Below, piece after piece: positions 26,389 to 35,938 of a DNA stretch of 64,000 nucleotides. Position 1 is the stretch's first letter; each line of letters opens with the position of its first letter. The stretch is taken from assembly GCF_001423485.1 (NCBI RefSeq), contig NZ_LMOD01000005.1, forward strand, positions 62,001-126,000. Direction: 5' to 3'. The DNA is from Microbacterium sp. Leaf320. Lineage in GTDB: Bacteria > Actinomycetota > Actinomycetes > Actinomycetales > Microbacteriaceae. The translations under genes and the position numbers were made by a program. The notes beneath the pieces are model-generated. The model did no database searches, had not been told where the DNA came from, and saw nothing but the letters and a program-made list of their open reading frames with translations.

Positions 26389-27810
26389 ATGACATCTCCT
26401 GCCCAGCCCGGTGACCAGAATCTGTCCAGCGACCGCGAGCCCGCCGTCCTCGAAGCGGCATCGACAGGCTTCCCCGCGGCGCTGAGCGACCTCGGTCGGC
26501 TCGTGCGCATCCCCGGGATGGCCTGGCCCGCTTTCGACCAGACGCAGCTGGAGCGCAGCTCTGAGGCCGTCGCCGCTCTCGCGACCGACACCGGAGTCTT
26601 CGACGAGGTCCGCATCCTTCGTGCCGCGATCCCCGGCACCGACGAGCACGGTCAGCCGGCAGTGCTCGCCACGCGTGCCGCGCGCAACGGCAAGCCCACC
26701 ATCCTGCTCTACGCGCACCACGACGTGCAGCCTCCCGGTGATGACGCGCTGTGGCAGACGCCGCCGTTCGAGCCGACCGTTCGCGACGGACGCCTCTACG
26801 GGCGCGGAGCAGCCGATGACAAGGCGGGGATCATGGCGCACATCGCCTCGATCCGCGCCGTGGCCGAGGTGATCGGCGACGACCTCGAACTGGGGATCGC
26901 GATGTTCATCGAGGGCGAAGAGGAGTACGGGTCGCGCTCGTTCGCGCAGTTCCTCTCGGACAACAAGGAGGCGCTGCGCGCTGACGCGATCGTGGTCGCC
27001 GACTCCGGCAACTGGGACTCGGTCACCCCGGGGCTGACGGTGTCTCTCCGTGGGAACGCGCGATTCACGGTGCGGGTGCGCACCCTCGACCATGCATCCC
27101 ACTCGGGGATGTTCGGCGGAGCGGTGCCCGACGCCATGATGGCGACTGTCAAGATGCTCTCCACCCTGTGGAACGACGACGGCTCGGTCGCAGTGGAGGG
27201 GATGACGGAGCGGGATGCTCCCACGCCCGAGTACGGCGAGGACACCCTCCGCGATGAGGCGGGGCTCCTGCCGGGCACCTCCCCGATCGGGGACGGCACG
27301 ATCCTCAGCCGGATCTGGAACAAGCCGGCCGTCACCGTCATCGGCATCGACGCGACGAGTGTCGAGGCGGCATCCAACACGCTCCTGCCCGAGGTCACGG
27401 TCGTCGTGAGCGCCCGTGTCGCCCCCGGCCAGTCCGGTGAGGAGGCATACGCTGCCCTCGAGGCGCACCTCCGCGCGCACGCGCCGTTCGGCGCCGAGCT
27501 GACGTTCTCCGACGTCGACCTGGGCAACGGATTCCTGGTGGACACGAGCGGCTGGGCCGTCGCGCTCACGCGCGATGCGATGCGCGACGGCTACGGCGTC
27601 GCGCCGATCGACCTCGGTGTCGGTGGATCCATCCCCTTCATCGCCGACCTCGTCCGGGAGTTCCCTGACGCGCAGATCCTGGTGACCGGCGTCGAGGACC
27701 CGCACTCCAGGGCGCACAGCCCCAACGAATCCCTGCACCTCGACACCTTCCGTCACGCGGTCGCGACCGAGGCGCTTCTCCTCTCCCGCATGAACGACAT
27801 CATCATCTGA
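26389..27810 (+). CDS. M20-family dipeptidase / metallopeptidase
   Basis: Zinc-dependent hydrolase (473 aa) of the M20 group. Metal-binding motifs are YAHHDVQPPG, GRGAADDKAGIMAH and the catalytic EGEEEYGS. A lid domain follows, with DHASHSGMFGG in the middle, and the C-terminal HSPNESLHLDTF carries the last metal ligand. The substrate is probably a dipeptide or N-blocked amino acid; this cannot be decided. ATG 26389 lies 7 nt after a TAAGAT box, which argues for a leaderless message and against longer starts that run antisense through the DUF3043 gene. Confidence 0.88.
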   Translation: MTSPAQPGDQNLSSDREPAVLEAASTGFPAALSDLGRLVRIPGMAWPAFDQTQLERSSEAVAALATDTGVFDEVRILRAAIPGTDEHGQPAVLATRAARNGKPTILLYAHHDVQPPGDDALWQTPPFEPTVRDGRLYGRGAADDKAGIMAHIASIRAVAEVIGDDLELGIAMFIEGEEEYGSRSFAQFLSDNKEALRADAIVVADSGNWDSVTPGLTVSLRGNARFTVRVRTLDHASHSGMFGGAVPDAMMATVKMLSTLWNDDGSVAVEGMTERDAPTPEYGEDTLRDEAGLLPGTSPIGDGTILSRIWNKPAVTVIGIDATSVEAASNTLLPEVTVVVSARVAPGQSGEEAYAALEAHLRAHAPFGAELTFSDVDLGNGFLVDTSGWAVALTRDAMRDGYGVAPIDLGVGGSIPFIADLVREFPDAQILVTGVEDPHSRAHSPNESLHLDTFRHAVATEALLLSRMNDIII

Positions 27811-27832
27811 GCCCGTTCCGCCAAGCGGAGGG

Positions 27833-27838
27833 TAAAAT
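27833..27838 (+). promoter_or_regulatory. -10 box for the erpA-like gene
   Basis: TAAAAT lies 43 nt before the ATG, so the message has a leader of about 37 nt carrying AAGGAG. Confidence 0.5.
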
Positions 27839-27881
27839 CGAGACACCAGCCGTGCGAGCGCGGCCCGTCACAAGGAGCGAC

Positions 27882-28247
27882 ATGAGCGACACCACACTGA
27901 CTGCAGCAGAGACCACCCAGGCGCACGGCGTGAAGCTGACCGACGCCGCGGCCACGAAGGTCAAGAACCTCCTCGAGCAGGAGGGTCGCGACGACCTGCG
28001 CCTGCGCGTCGCCGTCCAGCCCGGCGGATGCTCCGGCCTGATCTACCAGCTGTACTTCGACGAGCGTTACCTCGAGGGCGACGAGACCGTCGACTTCGAC
28101 GGTGTCGAGGTCATCATCGACAACATGAGCGTCCCGTATCTCGACGGCGCATCGATCGACTTCAAGGACACGATCTCGGAGCAGGGCTTCACGATCGACA
28201 ACCCCAACGCCGCGGGCAGCTGCGCCTGTGGAGACAGCTTCCACTGA
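27882..28247 (+). CDS. erpA: A-type iron-sulfur carrier (ErpA/IscA-like)
   Basis: Small Fe-S carrier of 121 aa that hands clusters to apoproteins. The three conserved cysteines are Cys50 (GGCSG) and Cys114 and Cys116 in the C-terminal SCACGDSFH. Length is typical. The ATG has a strong AAGGAG ribosome site. It lies directly upstream of the cytochrome oxidase genes but ends with its own hairpin, so it is probably separate. ErpA is the most likely family member, as is usual in actinobacteria beside ctaC. Confidence 0.92.
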   Translation: MSDTTLTAAETTQAHGVKLTDAAATKVKNLLEQEGRDDLRLRVAVQPGGCSGLIYQLYFDERYLEGDETVDFDGVEVIIDNMSVPYLDGASIDFKDTISEQGFTIDNPNAAGSCACGDSFH

Positions 28248-28260
28248 TCCGAACCCCTCC

Positions 28261-28279
28261 GCCAACCTGCGTGGTTGGC
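28261..28279 (+). terminator. Hairpin after erpA
   Basis: GCCAACC and GGTTGGC form a 7-bp stem with a 5-nt loop, in the gap before the ctaC promoter. Confidence 0.5.
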
Positions 28280-28302
28280 ATGAATCAGGTGTGAGGTTGC
28301 CC

Positions 28303-28308
28303 TAGACT
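28303..28308 (+). promoter_or_regulatory. -10 box for the ctaCDF operon
   Basis: TAGACT lies 35 nt before the ctaC GTG. The resulting leader of about 28 nt contains GAAAGG, so this promoter makes a led message unlike most TAGACT promoters here. Confidence 0.5.
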
Positions 28309-28343
28309 TGGGTGTGCCCTGTCCGCAATCTGAAAGGTGCATC

Positions 28344-29246
28344 GTGCCCTCGAAACGCCGCCTTCGTTGGGCCGCTCTTCCCCTGGGAGTAGTGGCAGCC
28401 GTGGCCCTGGCGGGATGTACTGCCACCGAGCTGAACGGTTACCTCCCTGGCTTCGTGGAGGGTGAGCCTGCGGCCACCAACCAGACCGAGCGCGTGTCCT
28501 CGCTCTGGGTGAACTCCTGGATCGTCCTCCTCGCCGTCGGCGTGATCACCTGGGGCCTGATGGCCTGGGCTGCGATCGCCTACCGTCGCCGCAAGGGACA
28601 GACCGGCCTGCCGGTGCAGATGCGCTACAACATGCCGATCGAGATCTTCTACACGATCGTGCCGCTCATCCTGGTGCTGGGAATGTTCTTCTTCACTGCT
28701 CGCGACCAGAGCGCGATCGAGGCGAAGTGGGATGACCCCGACGTCGAGATCACCGCGATCGCCAAGCAGTGGGCGTGGGACTTCCAGTACGACGGGGAAG
28801 AAGAGGACAACTCCGACGCCGTCTGGACCATGGGCATCCAGGCTCAGCCCGACGCCGCCGGCAACATCGACCAGGCTCAGCTTCCGACCCTGGTGCTGCC
28901 GGTCGACCAGAAGGTCACCATCAACCTGCAGTCGCGCGATGTCATCCACTCGTTCTGGATCATCGACTTCCTGTACAAGAAGGACATGTACATCGGGAAG
29001 GACAATTCCTGGTCCTTCATCCCGACGCGCGTCGGCGAGTACGCCGGCAAGTGCGCCGAGCTGTGTGGTGAGTACCACTCGATGATGCTGTTCAACGTCA
29101 AGGTCGTCGAACAGGACGAGTACGACGCCTACCTCCAGTCGCTCGAGGAGGAAGGCAACACCGGCGACATCACGGATGCGTACGACCGTCTGTCGAACTT
29201 CCCGGGCACCACCGCAACGACCGACTCCGAGGAAGGAGAGGAGTAA
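28344..29246 (+). CDS. ctaC: Cytochrome c oxidase subunit II (lipoprotein)
   Basis: Subunit II (300 aa) of the aa3 oxidase, carrying the CuA centre that receives electrons from cytochrome c. The signal peptide ends in a lipobox VALAGC with the lipid-bearing Cys25. Two membrane segments follow, near SWIVLLAVGVITWGLMAW and IFYTIVPLILVLGMFFF. The CuA ligands are in CAELCGEYHSMM, with the earlier His in VIHSFWIIDF. GTG 28344 is chosen for its ribosome site and because it gives a clean signal peptide. ctaD follows after 3 bases. Confidence 0.94.
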   Translation: MPSKRRLRWAALPLGVVAAVALAGCTATELNGYLPGFVEGEPAATNQTERVSSLWVNSWIVLLAVGVITWGLMAWAAIAYRRRKGQTGLPVQMRYNMPIEIFYTIVPLILVLGMFFFTARDQSAIEAKWDDPDVEITAIAKQWAWDFQYDGEEEDNSDAVWTMGIQAQPDAAGNIDQAQLPTLVLPVDQKVTINLQSRDVIHSFWIIDFLYKKDMYIGKDNSWSFIPTRVGEYAGKCAELCGEYHSMMLFNVKVVEQDEYDAYLQSLEEEGNTGDITDAYDRLSNFPGTTATTDSEEGEE

Positions 29247-29249
29247 GCC

Positions 29250-30983
29250 ATGTCGACAACTGAAGCCCCCCGCACCGACGAGGCCCCCCGCTCCCGACCC
29301 ACGACTCTGCCCGCACGCCAGGCCGCTCTCATGAGCTCCTCGCGCGTCGAGCAGAAGGGCAACATCGTCGTCAAGTGGATCACCTCCACCGACCACAAGA
29401 CGATCGGGTACATGTACCTCATCGCCTCGGTGCTGTTCTTCCTGCTCGGTGGCGTGATGGCCCTCGTCATCCGTGCAGAGCTGTTCGCTCCCGGGATGCA
29501 GATCATCCCGACGAAGGAGCAGTACAACCAGCTCTTCACTATGCACGGCACGATCATGCTGCTGATGTTCGCGACGCCGCTCTTCGCGGGCTTCGCGAAT
29601 GCGATCCTGCCACTGCAGCTCGGAGCCCCTGACGTCGCGTTCCCGCGTCTGAACGCCTTCGCGTTCTGGCTCTTCCTCTTCGGATCCACGATCGCCGTGG
29701 CCGGCTTCCTCACCCCTCAGGGTGCGGCATCGTTCGGATGGTTCGCCTATCAGCCCCTCGCGAGCGCCTCGTTCTCGCCGGGTGCAGGCGGAAACCTCTG
29801 GATGGTCGGTCTCGGAATCTCCGGGTTCGGCACGATCCTCGGTGCGGTCAACTTCATCACCACGGTCATCACGATGCGTGCGCCCGGCATGACCATGTGG
29901 CGTATGCCGATCTTCTCGTGGAACACGCTCATCACGAGCCTCCTCATCCTGATGGCCTTCCCGGTGCTCGCAGCTGCGATCTTCGCCGCGGCCGCCGACC
30001 GAATCCTCGGCGCGCACATCTACGACCCGGCCAACGGCGGCGTTCTGCTCTGGCAGCACCTGTTCTGGTTCTTCGGTCACCCCGAGGTCTACATCATCGC
30101 CCTGCCGTTCTTCGGCATCGTGTCGGAGATCTTCCCGGTGTTCAGCCGCAAGCCGATCTTCGGATACAAGACCCTGGTCTATGCGACGATCGCCATCGCG
30201 GCGCTCTCGGTCGCGGTGTGGGCTCACCACATGTACGTGACGGGATCCGTGCTGCTGCCGTTCTTCGCCCTGATGACCATGCTCATCGCGGTGCCGACCG
30301 GTGTGAAGATCTTCAACTGGATCGGAACGCTCTGGCGAGGGTCCGTGACGTTCGAGACGCCGATGGTGTTCGCACTCGGCTTCCTCGTGTCGTTCGTCTT
30401 CGGCGGTCTGACCGGCGTCATCCTCGCGGCTCCGCCGCTGGACTTCGCTCTGTCCGACTCCTACTTCGTGGTCGCTCACTTCCACTACGTGGTCTTCGGT
30501 ACGGTCGTGTTCGCGATGTTCGCCGGCTTCTACTTCTGGTGGCCGAAGTGGACCGGACGCATGCTCAACGAGCGTCTCGGCTACGTGCACTTCTGGATGC
30601 TGTTCATCGGCTTCCACATGACGTTCCTCATCCAGCACTGGCTGGGTGTCGACGGCATGGTTCGTCGCTACGCCGACTACTCGGCGGCAGACGGCTGGAC
30701 CTGGCAGAACCAGGTGTCGACGATCGGCGCGATCATCCTCGGTGCATCGATGCTGCCGTTCTTCCTGAACGTCTGGATCACGGCACGCAAGGCGCCCAAG
30801 GTCACGGTCAACGACCCGTGGGGCTACGGCGCATCGCTCGAGTGGGCGACCTCATGCCCGCCGCCGCGTCACAACTTCACGTCGATCCCGCGCATCCGCA
30901 GCGAGCGTCCTGCATTCGACCTGAACCACCCCGAGGCGGCGGAGTTCACGCCTGCCGCTCCCGGCGAGCGAGAGGGCCACTGA
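29250..30983 (+). CDS. ctaD: Cytochrome c oxidase subunit I
   Basis: Catalytic heme-copper subunit (577 aa) with about twelve membrane segments. Heme and CuB ligands are visible in [27 protein letters not shown] (His-Glu-Val-Tyr with the His-Tyr cross-link), HHMYVTG and HFHYVVFGT. The K and D channel elements appear present. It lies between ctaC and ctaF with 3-base gaps, so the operon is tightly coupled. It is the aa3-type oxidase subunit of the actinobacterial bc1-aa3 supercomplex. Confidence 0.97.
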   Translation: MSTTEAPRTDEAPRSRPTTLPARQAALMSSSRVEQKGNIVVKWITSTDHKTIGYMYLIASVLFFLLGGVMALVIRAELFAPGMQIIPTKEQYNQLFTMHGTIMLLMFATPLFAGFANAILPLQLGAPDVAFPRLNAFAFWLFLFGSTIAVAGFLTPQGAASFGWFAYQPLASASFSPGAGGNLWMVGLGISGFGTILGAVNFITTVITMRAPGMTMWRMPIFSWNTLITSLLILMAFPVLAAAIFAAAADRILGAHIYDPANGGVLLWQHLFWFFGHPEVYIIALPFFGIVSEIFPVFSRKPIFGYKTLVYATIAIAALSVAVWAHHMYVTGSVLLPFFALMTMLIAVPTGVKIFNWIGTLWRGSVTFETPMVFALGFLVSFVFGGLTGVILAAPPLDFALSDSYFVVAHFHYVVFGTVVFAMFAGFYFWWPKWTGRMLNERLGYVHFWMLFIGFHMTFLIQHWLGVDGMVRRYADYSAADGWTWQNQVSTIGAIILGASMLPFFLNVWITARKAPKVTVNDPWGYGASLEWATSCPPPRHNFTSIPRIRSERPAFDLNHPEAAEFTPAAPGEREGH

Positions 30984-30986
30984 GCC

Positions 30987-31421
30987 ATGCGCGACAACGT
31001 CATTCTCTGGTGGATCCTGACCGCGTTCTTCGCACTGGTCGGAGTCGTCTACACCGGCTGGCACATCCTGGCGACTCCGTCGGAGAACTTCGCCGAGCGG
31101 ATCGAATGGGTCGGTACCGTGGCGCTGTTCTTCGCAGCCTTCATGGGTGCGCTGATCGCGTTCTACCTCGATCGCACGCACAAGGCGCAGAACGGCGAGC
31201 TGCCCGAGGACATCCTGACGAGCGACATCGACGACGGTGACCCTGAGCTCGGTGAGTTCAGCCCCTGGTCCTGGTGGCCGATCGTGCTGGCTGGATCCGC
31301 CGGCATCTTCGTGGTGGGGCTCGCAGTCGGACAATTCCTGCTTCCGATCGGCCTGGCGATCTTCGTGGTCGCAATCATCGGTTGGGTATACGAGTACTAC
31401 CGCGGCAACTTCGCCCGCTGA
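30987..31421 (+). CDS. ctaF: Actinobacterial cytochrome c oxidase subunit IV
   Basis: Small membrane subunit (144 aa) specific to actinobacterial oxidases. Four hydrophobic segments are visible, starting with VILWWILTAFFALVGVVY, with an acidic loop (EDILTSDIDDGDPELGE) in the middle. The protein ends YEYYRGNFAR, typical of CtaF. It closes the operon, 3 bases after ctaD, and is followed by a strong bidirectional hairpin. Confidence 0.93.
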   Translation: MRDNVILWWILTAFFALVGVVYTGWHILATPSENFAERIEWVGTVALFFAAFMGALIAFYLDRTHKAQNGELPEDILTSDIDDGDPELGEFSPWSWWPIVLAGSAGIFVVGLAVGQFLLPIGLAIFVVAIIGWVYEYYRGNFAR

Positions 31422-31427
31422 GATTCT

Positions 31428-31468
31428 CGACGAAGGCCCCTGGGATCAGATCCCAGGGGCCTTCGTCG
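31428..31468. terminator. Bidirectional terminator between ctaF and the rhodanese gene
   Basis: Two 20-bp arms, starting CGACGAAGGCCCCTGGGATC, are perfect reverse complements with a single base between them. The two neighbouring genes converge on it. Confidence 0.88.
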
Positions 31469-31500
31469 TGTCCCGTAGGTCGAATGATCGGTGGGGAATG

Positions 31501-31920
31501 CTACGCCTTCGTGCGCACCCGAGCAACACCGGTGAGCGGATCGACAGGGCGGTGGTGCACGCCGTCCGCGTCCTCGACCGGATACCCTTCGCGAACCCAG
31601 TACTCGAAGCCGCCGATCATCTCGCGCACTTCATACCCGAGCGCGGCGAACTCCCGGGCGCCCTTCGCGCCGGCGTTGCACCCGGGGCTCCAGCAGTAGA
31701 CGACGACCGCGGCATCGGCGGGAACCTCGACCGGAGCGCGGGTCGCGATCTCGCTGTAATGCATATGGACGGCGCCTGAGACACGCCCCTGTGCCCATGC
31801 CTCGTCAGAGCGCACATCGATGACCACGATCTCCTCTCCGGCCTTCAGAGCGGCATGGACGTCGCTGGCGTCGGTCTCGTAGGCGAGTTTGGCGGCGAAG
31901 TAGTCTGCGCGATCGATCAT
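31501..31920 (-). CDS. Single-domain rhodanese-like protein
   Basis: Rhodanese-fold protein of 139 aa. The predicted active-site Cys76 lies in VVVYCWSPGC, with a second Cys at residue 81. VVIDVRSDEAWAQGRVSGAVH is the usual first half of the fold, and GFEYWVREGYPV the end. It may transfer sulfur or serve as a redox protein; the partner is unknown. I set the start at the second in-frame ATG (31920) because TACGCT lies 6 nt before it. The upstream ATG at 31941 would place that box inside the gene. Confidence 0.85.
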   Translation of the reverse strand: MIDRADYFAAKLAYETDASDVHAALKAGEEIVVIDVRSDEAWAQGRVSGAVHMHYSEIATRAPVEVPADAAVVVYCWSPGCNAGAKGAREFAALGYEVREMIGGFEYWVREGYPVEDADGVHHRPVDPLTGVARVRTKA

Positions 31921-31926
31921 GATCCC

Positions 31927-31932
31927 AGCGTA
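31927..31932 (-). promoter_or_regulatory. -10 box of a probable leaderless rhodanese promoter
   Basis: On the minus strand TACGCT ends 6 nt before the ATG at 31920. The same hexamer and spacing occur before uvrB. Confidence 0.55.
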
Positions 31933-32005
31933 GGGACGCATTCCCTTGGGCGCCCTCGTCTTCCGGACGTGGGCACACCGGATTCCGCCAAATCGAAGTG
32001 AGCGG

Positions 32006-32509
32006 TCAGAGCTCCACGGTCATCTGCACGCGCCGTCCGTAACGGTCGAGCGAGAGCGTGGCCTCGGTGTCCACGAGGCCACGCTGGAACGGTGTCTCCG
32101 GGATGCTCTCCAGGAATCCGCACGAGGCGTAGAACGGGGCATTCCACGGAACCTCGGCATAGGTCCGCAGTGACATTCGCGTGTAGCCGCGTCCGCGGGC
32201 TTCGTCCAGAGCCGCGACGACGAGGCGGCGTCCGTAGCCCTGTCGACCGGAGGAGGGGAGGACGGACAGCTGCTCGAGGTGGGCGTGGCCGTCGGCGTCG
32301 AGCACATGGACGAATCCGACGGGGGAGGAGTCCTCGGGGTCTTCGACGACGAGGACGAAGCCGGGCGCTCCGAGTCGCTCCGCGCCGTCGCCGGCCGGCG
32401 GCCATTCCGGTGCCCCCAGGCTGTCGATCAGGAGCGCGTCGGCGTGCGCCTCGATGGCGTGCAGGACTTCGGCGTCCGCGGGGACGGCCGCACGGATGGT
32501 GCCGCTCAT
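32006..32509 (-). CDS. GNAT-family N-acetyltransferase
   Basis: Predicted acetyltransferase (167 aa), substrate unknown. The acetyl-CoA loop is in LSVLPSSGRQGYGRRLVVAAL (about residues 80-100), and NAPFYASCGFLE is the common C-terminal signature. Its ATG overlaps the stop of the RidA-family gene (ATGA), so the two are cotranscribed and coupled. The longer upstream frame runs through that gene and was not used. Confidence 0.83.
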   Translation of the reverse strand: MSGTIRAAVPADAEVLHAIEAHADALLIDSLGAPEWPPAGDGAERLGAPGFVLVVEDPEDSSPVGFVHVLDADGHAHLEQLSVLPSSGRQGYGRRLVVAALDEARGRGYTRMSLRTYAEVPWNAPFYASCGFLESIPETPFQRGLVDTEATLSLDRYGRRVQMTVEL

Positions 32510-32919
32510 CGTGGCCCCTCCGCAACCGCCGCGACGGCTTCTATCTCGACCAGCTGGTCGTCGTAGCCGAGCACCGTGACGCCCAGAAGCGTACTCGGCG
32601 CGTCGTGGTCGCCGAAGGCGGCATGTACGACGTCCCAGGCGGCCACCAGGTCCTGCTGGGACGACGAGGCAGCCAGGACGCGTGTGCTGATGACGTCGGT
32701 GAGAGTCGCGCCGCTGGCGCGCAATGCTTCGCGCAGTGTCTCCACGCAGCGGGCAGCTTGTGCGGCGTAGTCGCCCGGCGCGGTGGTGCTGCCGTCGTCT
32801 TCGAGCGGGCACGCGCCGGCGAGGAAGATCAACCGGGATCCGGATGGTGCTGTGGCCGCGTACGCGTAGGGCGCAGCGGCGAGATCGGCGGAACGGATGA
32901 GTTGGACTGCTGAGCTCAT
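32506..32919 (-). CDS. RidA-family (YjgF/UK114) protein
   Basis: Protein of 137 aa with the Rid fold. The LIFLAGACPLEDDG strand, the AAQAARCVETLREALRASGATLTDVI stretch (about residues 53-78) and the C-terminal VEIEAVAAV match the family. Many members hydrolyse reactive enamines or imines from PLP enzymes; the catalytic Arg of true RidA is not obvious here, so it may belong to another Rid subgroup. AAGGAT lies upstream of the ATG. It overlaps the GNAT gene by 4 bases. Confidence 0.82.
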   Translation of the reverse strand: MSSAVQLIRSADLAAAPYAYAATAPSGSRLIFLAGACPLEDDGSTTAPGDYAAQAARCVETLREALRASGATLTDVISTRVLAASSSQQDLVAAWDVVHAAFGDHDAPSTLLGVTVLGYDDQLVEIEAVAAVAEGPR

Positions 32920-32957
32920 GTCACGATCCTTCCACGCTCAGGTGGGAGGCTCCCGGA

Positions 32958-33000
32958 CATGAAGAAGGCCCTGTCCGAAACGGACAGGGCCTTCTTCATG
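32958..33000. terminator. Terminator after qcrB
   Basis: Two perfect 20-bp arms (CATGAAGAAGGCCCTGTCCG and its complement) flank a 3-nt loop AAA. It lies right after the end of the ctaE-qcrCAB operon and upstream of the RidA gene. Confidence 0.88.
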
Positions 33001-33014
33001 GGGGAGCGGCGGTC

Positions 33015-34829
33015 TTACTCGCCGTCCTCCGACTTCTTCTTGCGAGGCTTCTTCACCGGCTCGGTCGAAATGACCGTGCTGGGAGTGTTCGACGTCTCGT
33101 CGATATGTGTCTCGCTGACCGTGAGAGGCGCGTCAGGGAATCCTGCACGCTCGTGAGCGCCCTGGATCTCGGCAGCCTCGGTCTCGTCGTTGTGAGCCTC
33201 GACGTGGTGCTGGTGAGCATCCGCGGCCTCGACCTCGGCCTGCGTGAGCGGGGCCAGACGATCCTCGAAGAACCAGCGCGAGACGGAGGACCGCAGGTTC
33301 TCGGTCCACGAGATGCGTCCCTTCGCGTTCGGGCGGACGACCAGCGGCTCGTAGCCGTCGACGTCGATGAGCTTCCAGCGGTCGTACTTGTCGACCGGCT
33401 GGTGCACCTCGATGAACTCGCCACCGGGAAGGCGGACGATGCGGCCCGACTCGAAGCCGTGCAGGACGATCTCGCGATCCTTCTTCTGCAGGGCGAGTGC
33501 GATGCGCTTCGCCACGAAGTACCCGAGTACCGGTCCGACGAACAGCAGTGCCTGGAGTGCGTGGATCACACCCTCCATCGTCAGCATGAAGTGCGTCGCG
33601 ATGAGGTCCGAAGAGGCTGCAGCCCACAGCACCGCGTAGAAGATGACGCCGGCAACGCCGATGGCGGTGCGGGTCGCCGCGTTGCGCGGACGCTGAGCGA
33701 TGTGGTGCTCGCGCTTGTCTCCGGTGACCCACGCCTCGATGAAGGGGTAGATCGCGACGAGCACGATGAACAGTCCGAGGACGACCAGCGGCAGCAGGAT
33801 TCCGAACGACCAGGTGTGATCGAGGAACACGATGTCGAGGTTCGACGGCGCAAGACGCAGCGCACCGTCAGCGAATCCGATGTACCAGTCAGGCTGGGTA
33901 CCGGCGGAGACGGGGGACGGGTCGTAGGGGCCGTAGTTCCAGATCGGGTTGATCTGGAAGAACGTCGCGATCAGCACGATGGTGCCGAAGACGATGAACA
34001 GGTAGCCGCCCATCTTCGACATGTAGACCGGCATCATCGGGTAGCCCACCACGTTGTCGTTCGTGCGGCCGGGGCCGGCGAACTGCGTGTGCTTGTTGAC
34101 GATCATCAGCATCAGGTGCACCACGATGAGCGCGATGACGAGCATCGGCAGCAGCAGGATGTGAAGCGTGTAGAGGCGGCCCACGATCGCCGTACCGGGG
34201 AACTCGCCACCGAAGAGCAGGAACGATGTCCACGTGCCGATGAGGGGGATACCCTTCACCATTCCGTCGATGATGCGGAGGCCGTTGCCCGACAGGAGGT
34301 CGTCGGGCAGCGAGTAGCCGGTGAAGCCCTCGGCCATCGCGAGGATGAACAGCACGAAGCCGATCACCCAGTTGAGCTCGCGCGGCTTGCGGAACGCGCC
34401 GGTGAAGAACACGCGCAGCATGTGGACGCCGATGCCGGCGACGAAGACCAGGGCGGCCCAGTGGTGGATCTGGCGGACCAGGAGACCACCGCGGAGGTCG
34501 AACGAGATGTTCAGCGACGACTCGAGCGCCGCCGACATCGCGATGCCACGCATCGGGGCGTACGCACCGGTGTAGTGGGTCTCGACCATCGACGCCTCGA
34601 AGAAGAACGTCAGGAAGGTTCCGGACAGGAACACGACCACGAAGCTCCACAGCGCGATCTCGCCGAGCATGAACGACCAGTGGTCGGGGAAGATCTTGCG
34701 TCCGAGCTCCTTGACGAAGCCGGAGATGCTGGTGCGCTCATCGATGTAGTTCGACGCGGCGCCGACGAATCGGCCGCCGAGGGGCGCCTTGTTGTCCTTG
34801 TCCTCTTTGGACAGCGTTGCGGTGCTCAA
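33015..34829 (-). CDS. qcrB: Cytochrome bc1 complex cytochrome b subunit (actinobacterial long form)
   Basis: Membrane cytochrome b (604 aa) that oxidises menaquinol. The heme-binding histidines lie in RQIHHWAALVFVAGIGVHML and in YTLHILLLPMLVIALIVVHL. The quinol-oxidation region includes WNYGPYDPSPVSAGTQPDWY. A C-terminal cytoplasmic extension of over 150 residues, rich in Glu and His, is typical of actinobacteria. The start overlaps the qcrA stop by 4 bases. It is the last gene of the operon, ending 15 bases before the terminator. Confidence 0.96.
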   Translation of the reverse strand: MSTATLSKEDKDNKAPLGGRFVGAASNYIDERTSISGFVKELGRKIFPDHWSFMLGEIALWSFVVVFLSGTFLTFFFEASMVETHYTGAYAPMRGIAMSAALESSLNISFDLRGGLLVRQIHHWAALVFVAGIGVHMLRVFFTGAFRKPRELNWVIGFVLFILAMAEGFTGYSLPDDLLSGNGLRIIDGMVKGIPLIGTWTSFLLFGGEFPGTAIVGRLYTLHILLLPMLVIALIVVHLMLMIVNKHTQFAGPGRTNDNVVGYPMMPVYMSKMGGYLFIVFGTIVLIATFFQINPIWNYGPYDPSPVSAGTQPDWYIGFADGALRLAPSNLDIVFLDHTWSFGILLPLVVLGLFIVLVAIYPFIEAWVTGDKREHHIAQRPRNAATRTAIGVAGVIFYAVLWAAASSDLIATHFMLTMEGVIHALQALLFVGPVLGYFVAKRIALALQKKDREIVLHGFESGRIVRLPGGEFIEVHQPVDKYDRWKLIDVDGYEPLVVRPNAKGRISWTENLRSSVSRWFFEDRLAPLTQAEVEAADAHQHHVEAHNDETEAAEIQGAHERAGFPDAPLTVSETHIDETSNTPSTVISTEPVKKPRKKKSEDGE

Positions 34830-35902
34830 TGGCGCTCCCAGAAGCTCGGGCCGACGGGCTCGGTGAAGTCACTGCGTGCGACGAGATAGCCCTCGTCGTC
34901 GACGGTGATGGGCAGCTGCGGCAGCGGGCGTGCGGCCGGGCCGAAGATGACCTTGGCGTGGTCCGTGACGTCGAACTGCGACTGGTGGCAGGGGCACAGC
35001 AGGTGGTGCGTCTGCTGCTCGTACAGAGCGACAGGGCAGCCGACGTGGGTGCAGACCTTGGAGTACGCGACGATGCCGTCGTACGACCAGTCCTTGCGGT
35101 CCTCGGCCTCGACGAGCTGCTCGGGGCGCAGGCGCATCATCAGCACGATGGCCTTGGCCTTCTCCTCGAGGTAGCCGTCGTGATGGCTGAGGTCGGCGAG
35201 GTCCTCGGGGATCACGTGGAACGCGGAACCGAGGGTGACGTCAGCCGCGCGGATGGGGGTGCCGTCGGGGTCGCGCACGAGACGCTGACCCTTCTCCCAC
35301 ATCGTGTGCTTCAGCAGCGCGACCGGATCGCCCGCGGTGGGGTCGTCAGGGGTGCTGTGCGGAGCGAGGCCACGGAACAGGGTCACGCCGGGGATGATCG
35401 ATGCCACGATCGCTGCGAACAGCGAGTTGCGGATCATGGTGCGGCGTCCGAAGCCGGACTCCTCGTTCGCGGTCTCGAACGCCTCGATGACAGCTTCGCG
35501 CGTCGATTCCTTGCCACGGGTGGGGTGGCGGTACTCGATGTGCTCCTTGTCGCTCATGAGCGCCTTGGACCAGTGGATCGCCCCGATGCCGATCGAGAGC
35601 AGCGCGAGTGCGATGCCCAGACCGATGAAGAGGTTGTTCTGACGGATGTCGATGAGCGCGCCGCTCTCGATGGGGAACAGCATGTAGGCGGCGACCGCCC
35701 AGATGCTTCCTGCCAGCGAGAGGTAGAACAGGGTGTAGACCGTGCGCTCCGCAGCCTTCTCAGCGCGCGGGTCCTTGTCGGTCATCCGCTCGCGGTGCGG
35801 CGGCAGCCCGGGGTTCTGCACGGGATCGCTGACTGCGACACCCAGCCCCGGAGAGGGCTGGTAGGCCCTGTCAAGAGCCTGCGAGTCGTCGTCGTGTGCC
35901 AT
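34826..35902 (-). CDS. qcrA: Rieske iron-sulfur subunit of the bc1 complex
   Basis: Rieske subunit (358 aa) with three N-terminal membrane segments, the actinobacterial layout. The cluster ligands are CTHVGC (residues 284-289) and CPCH (residues 303-306). The final Cys and His of each motif bind the 2Fe-2S cluster or form the stabilising disulfide. The gene lies between qcrC, 36 bases away, and qcrB, with a 4-base overlap. It passes electrons from menaquinol to the diheme cytochrome c of QcrC. Confidence 0.95.
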   Translation of the reverse strand: MAHDDDSQALDRAYQPSPGLGVAVSDPVQNPGLPPHRERMTDKDPRAEKAAERTVYTLFYLSLAGSIWAVAAYMLFPIESGALIDIRQNNLFIGLGIALALLSIGIGAIHWSKALMSDKEHIEYRHPTRGKESTREAVIEAFETANEESGFGRRTMIRNSLFAAIVASIIPGVTLFRGLAPHSTPDDPTAGDPVALLKHTMWEKGQRLVRDPDGTPIRAADVTLGSAFHVIPEDLADLSHHDGYLEEKAKAIVLMMRLRPEQLVEAEDRKDWSYDGIVAYSKVCTHVGCPVALYEQQTHHLLCPCHQSQFDVTDHAKVIFGPAARPLPQLPITVDDEGYLVARSDFTEPVGPSFWERH

Positions 35903-35938
35903 GGTGCTCCTCGTACGTTCCTCTTCGATGAATAAGCG

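Noticed and set aside
31921-31941. Upstream ATG at 31941 for the rhodanese gene
   Set aside because: It would put the TACGCT promoter box inside the coding region; the second ATG begins the conserved MIDRADYFAAKLA.
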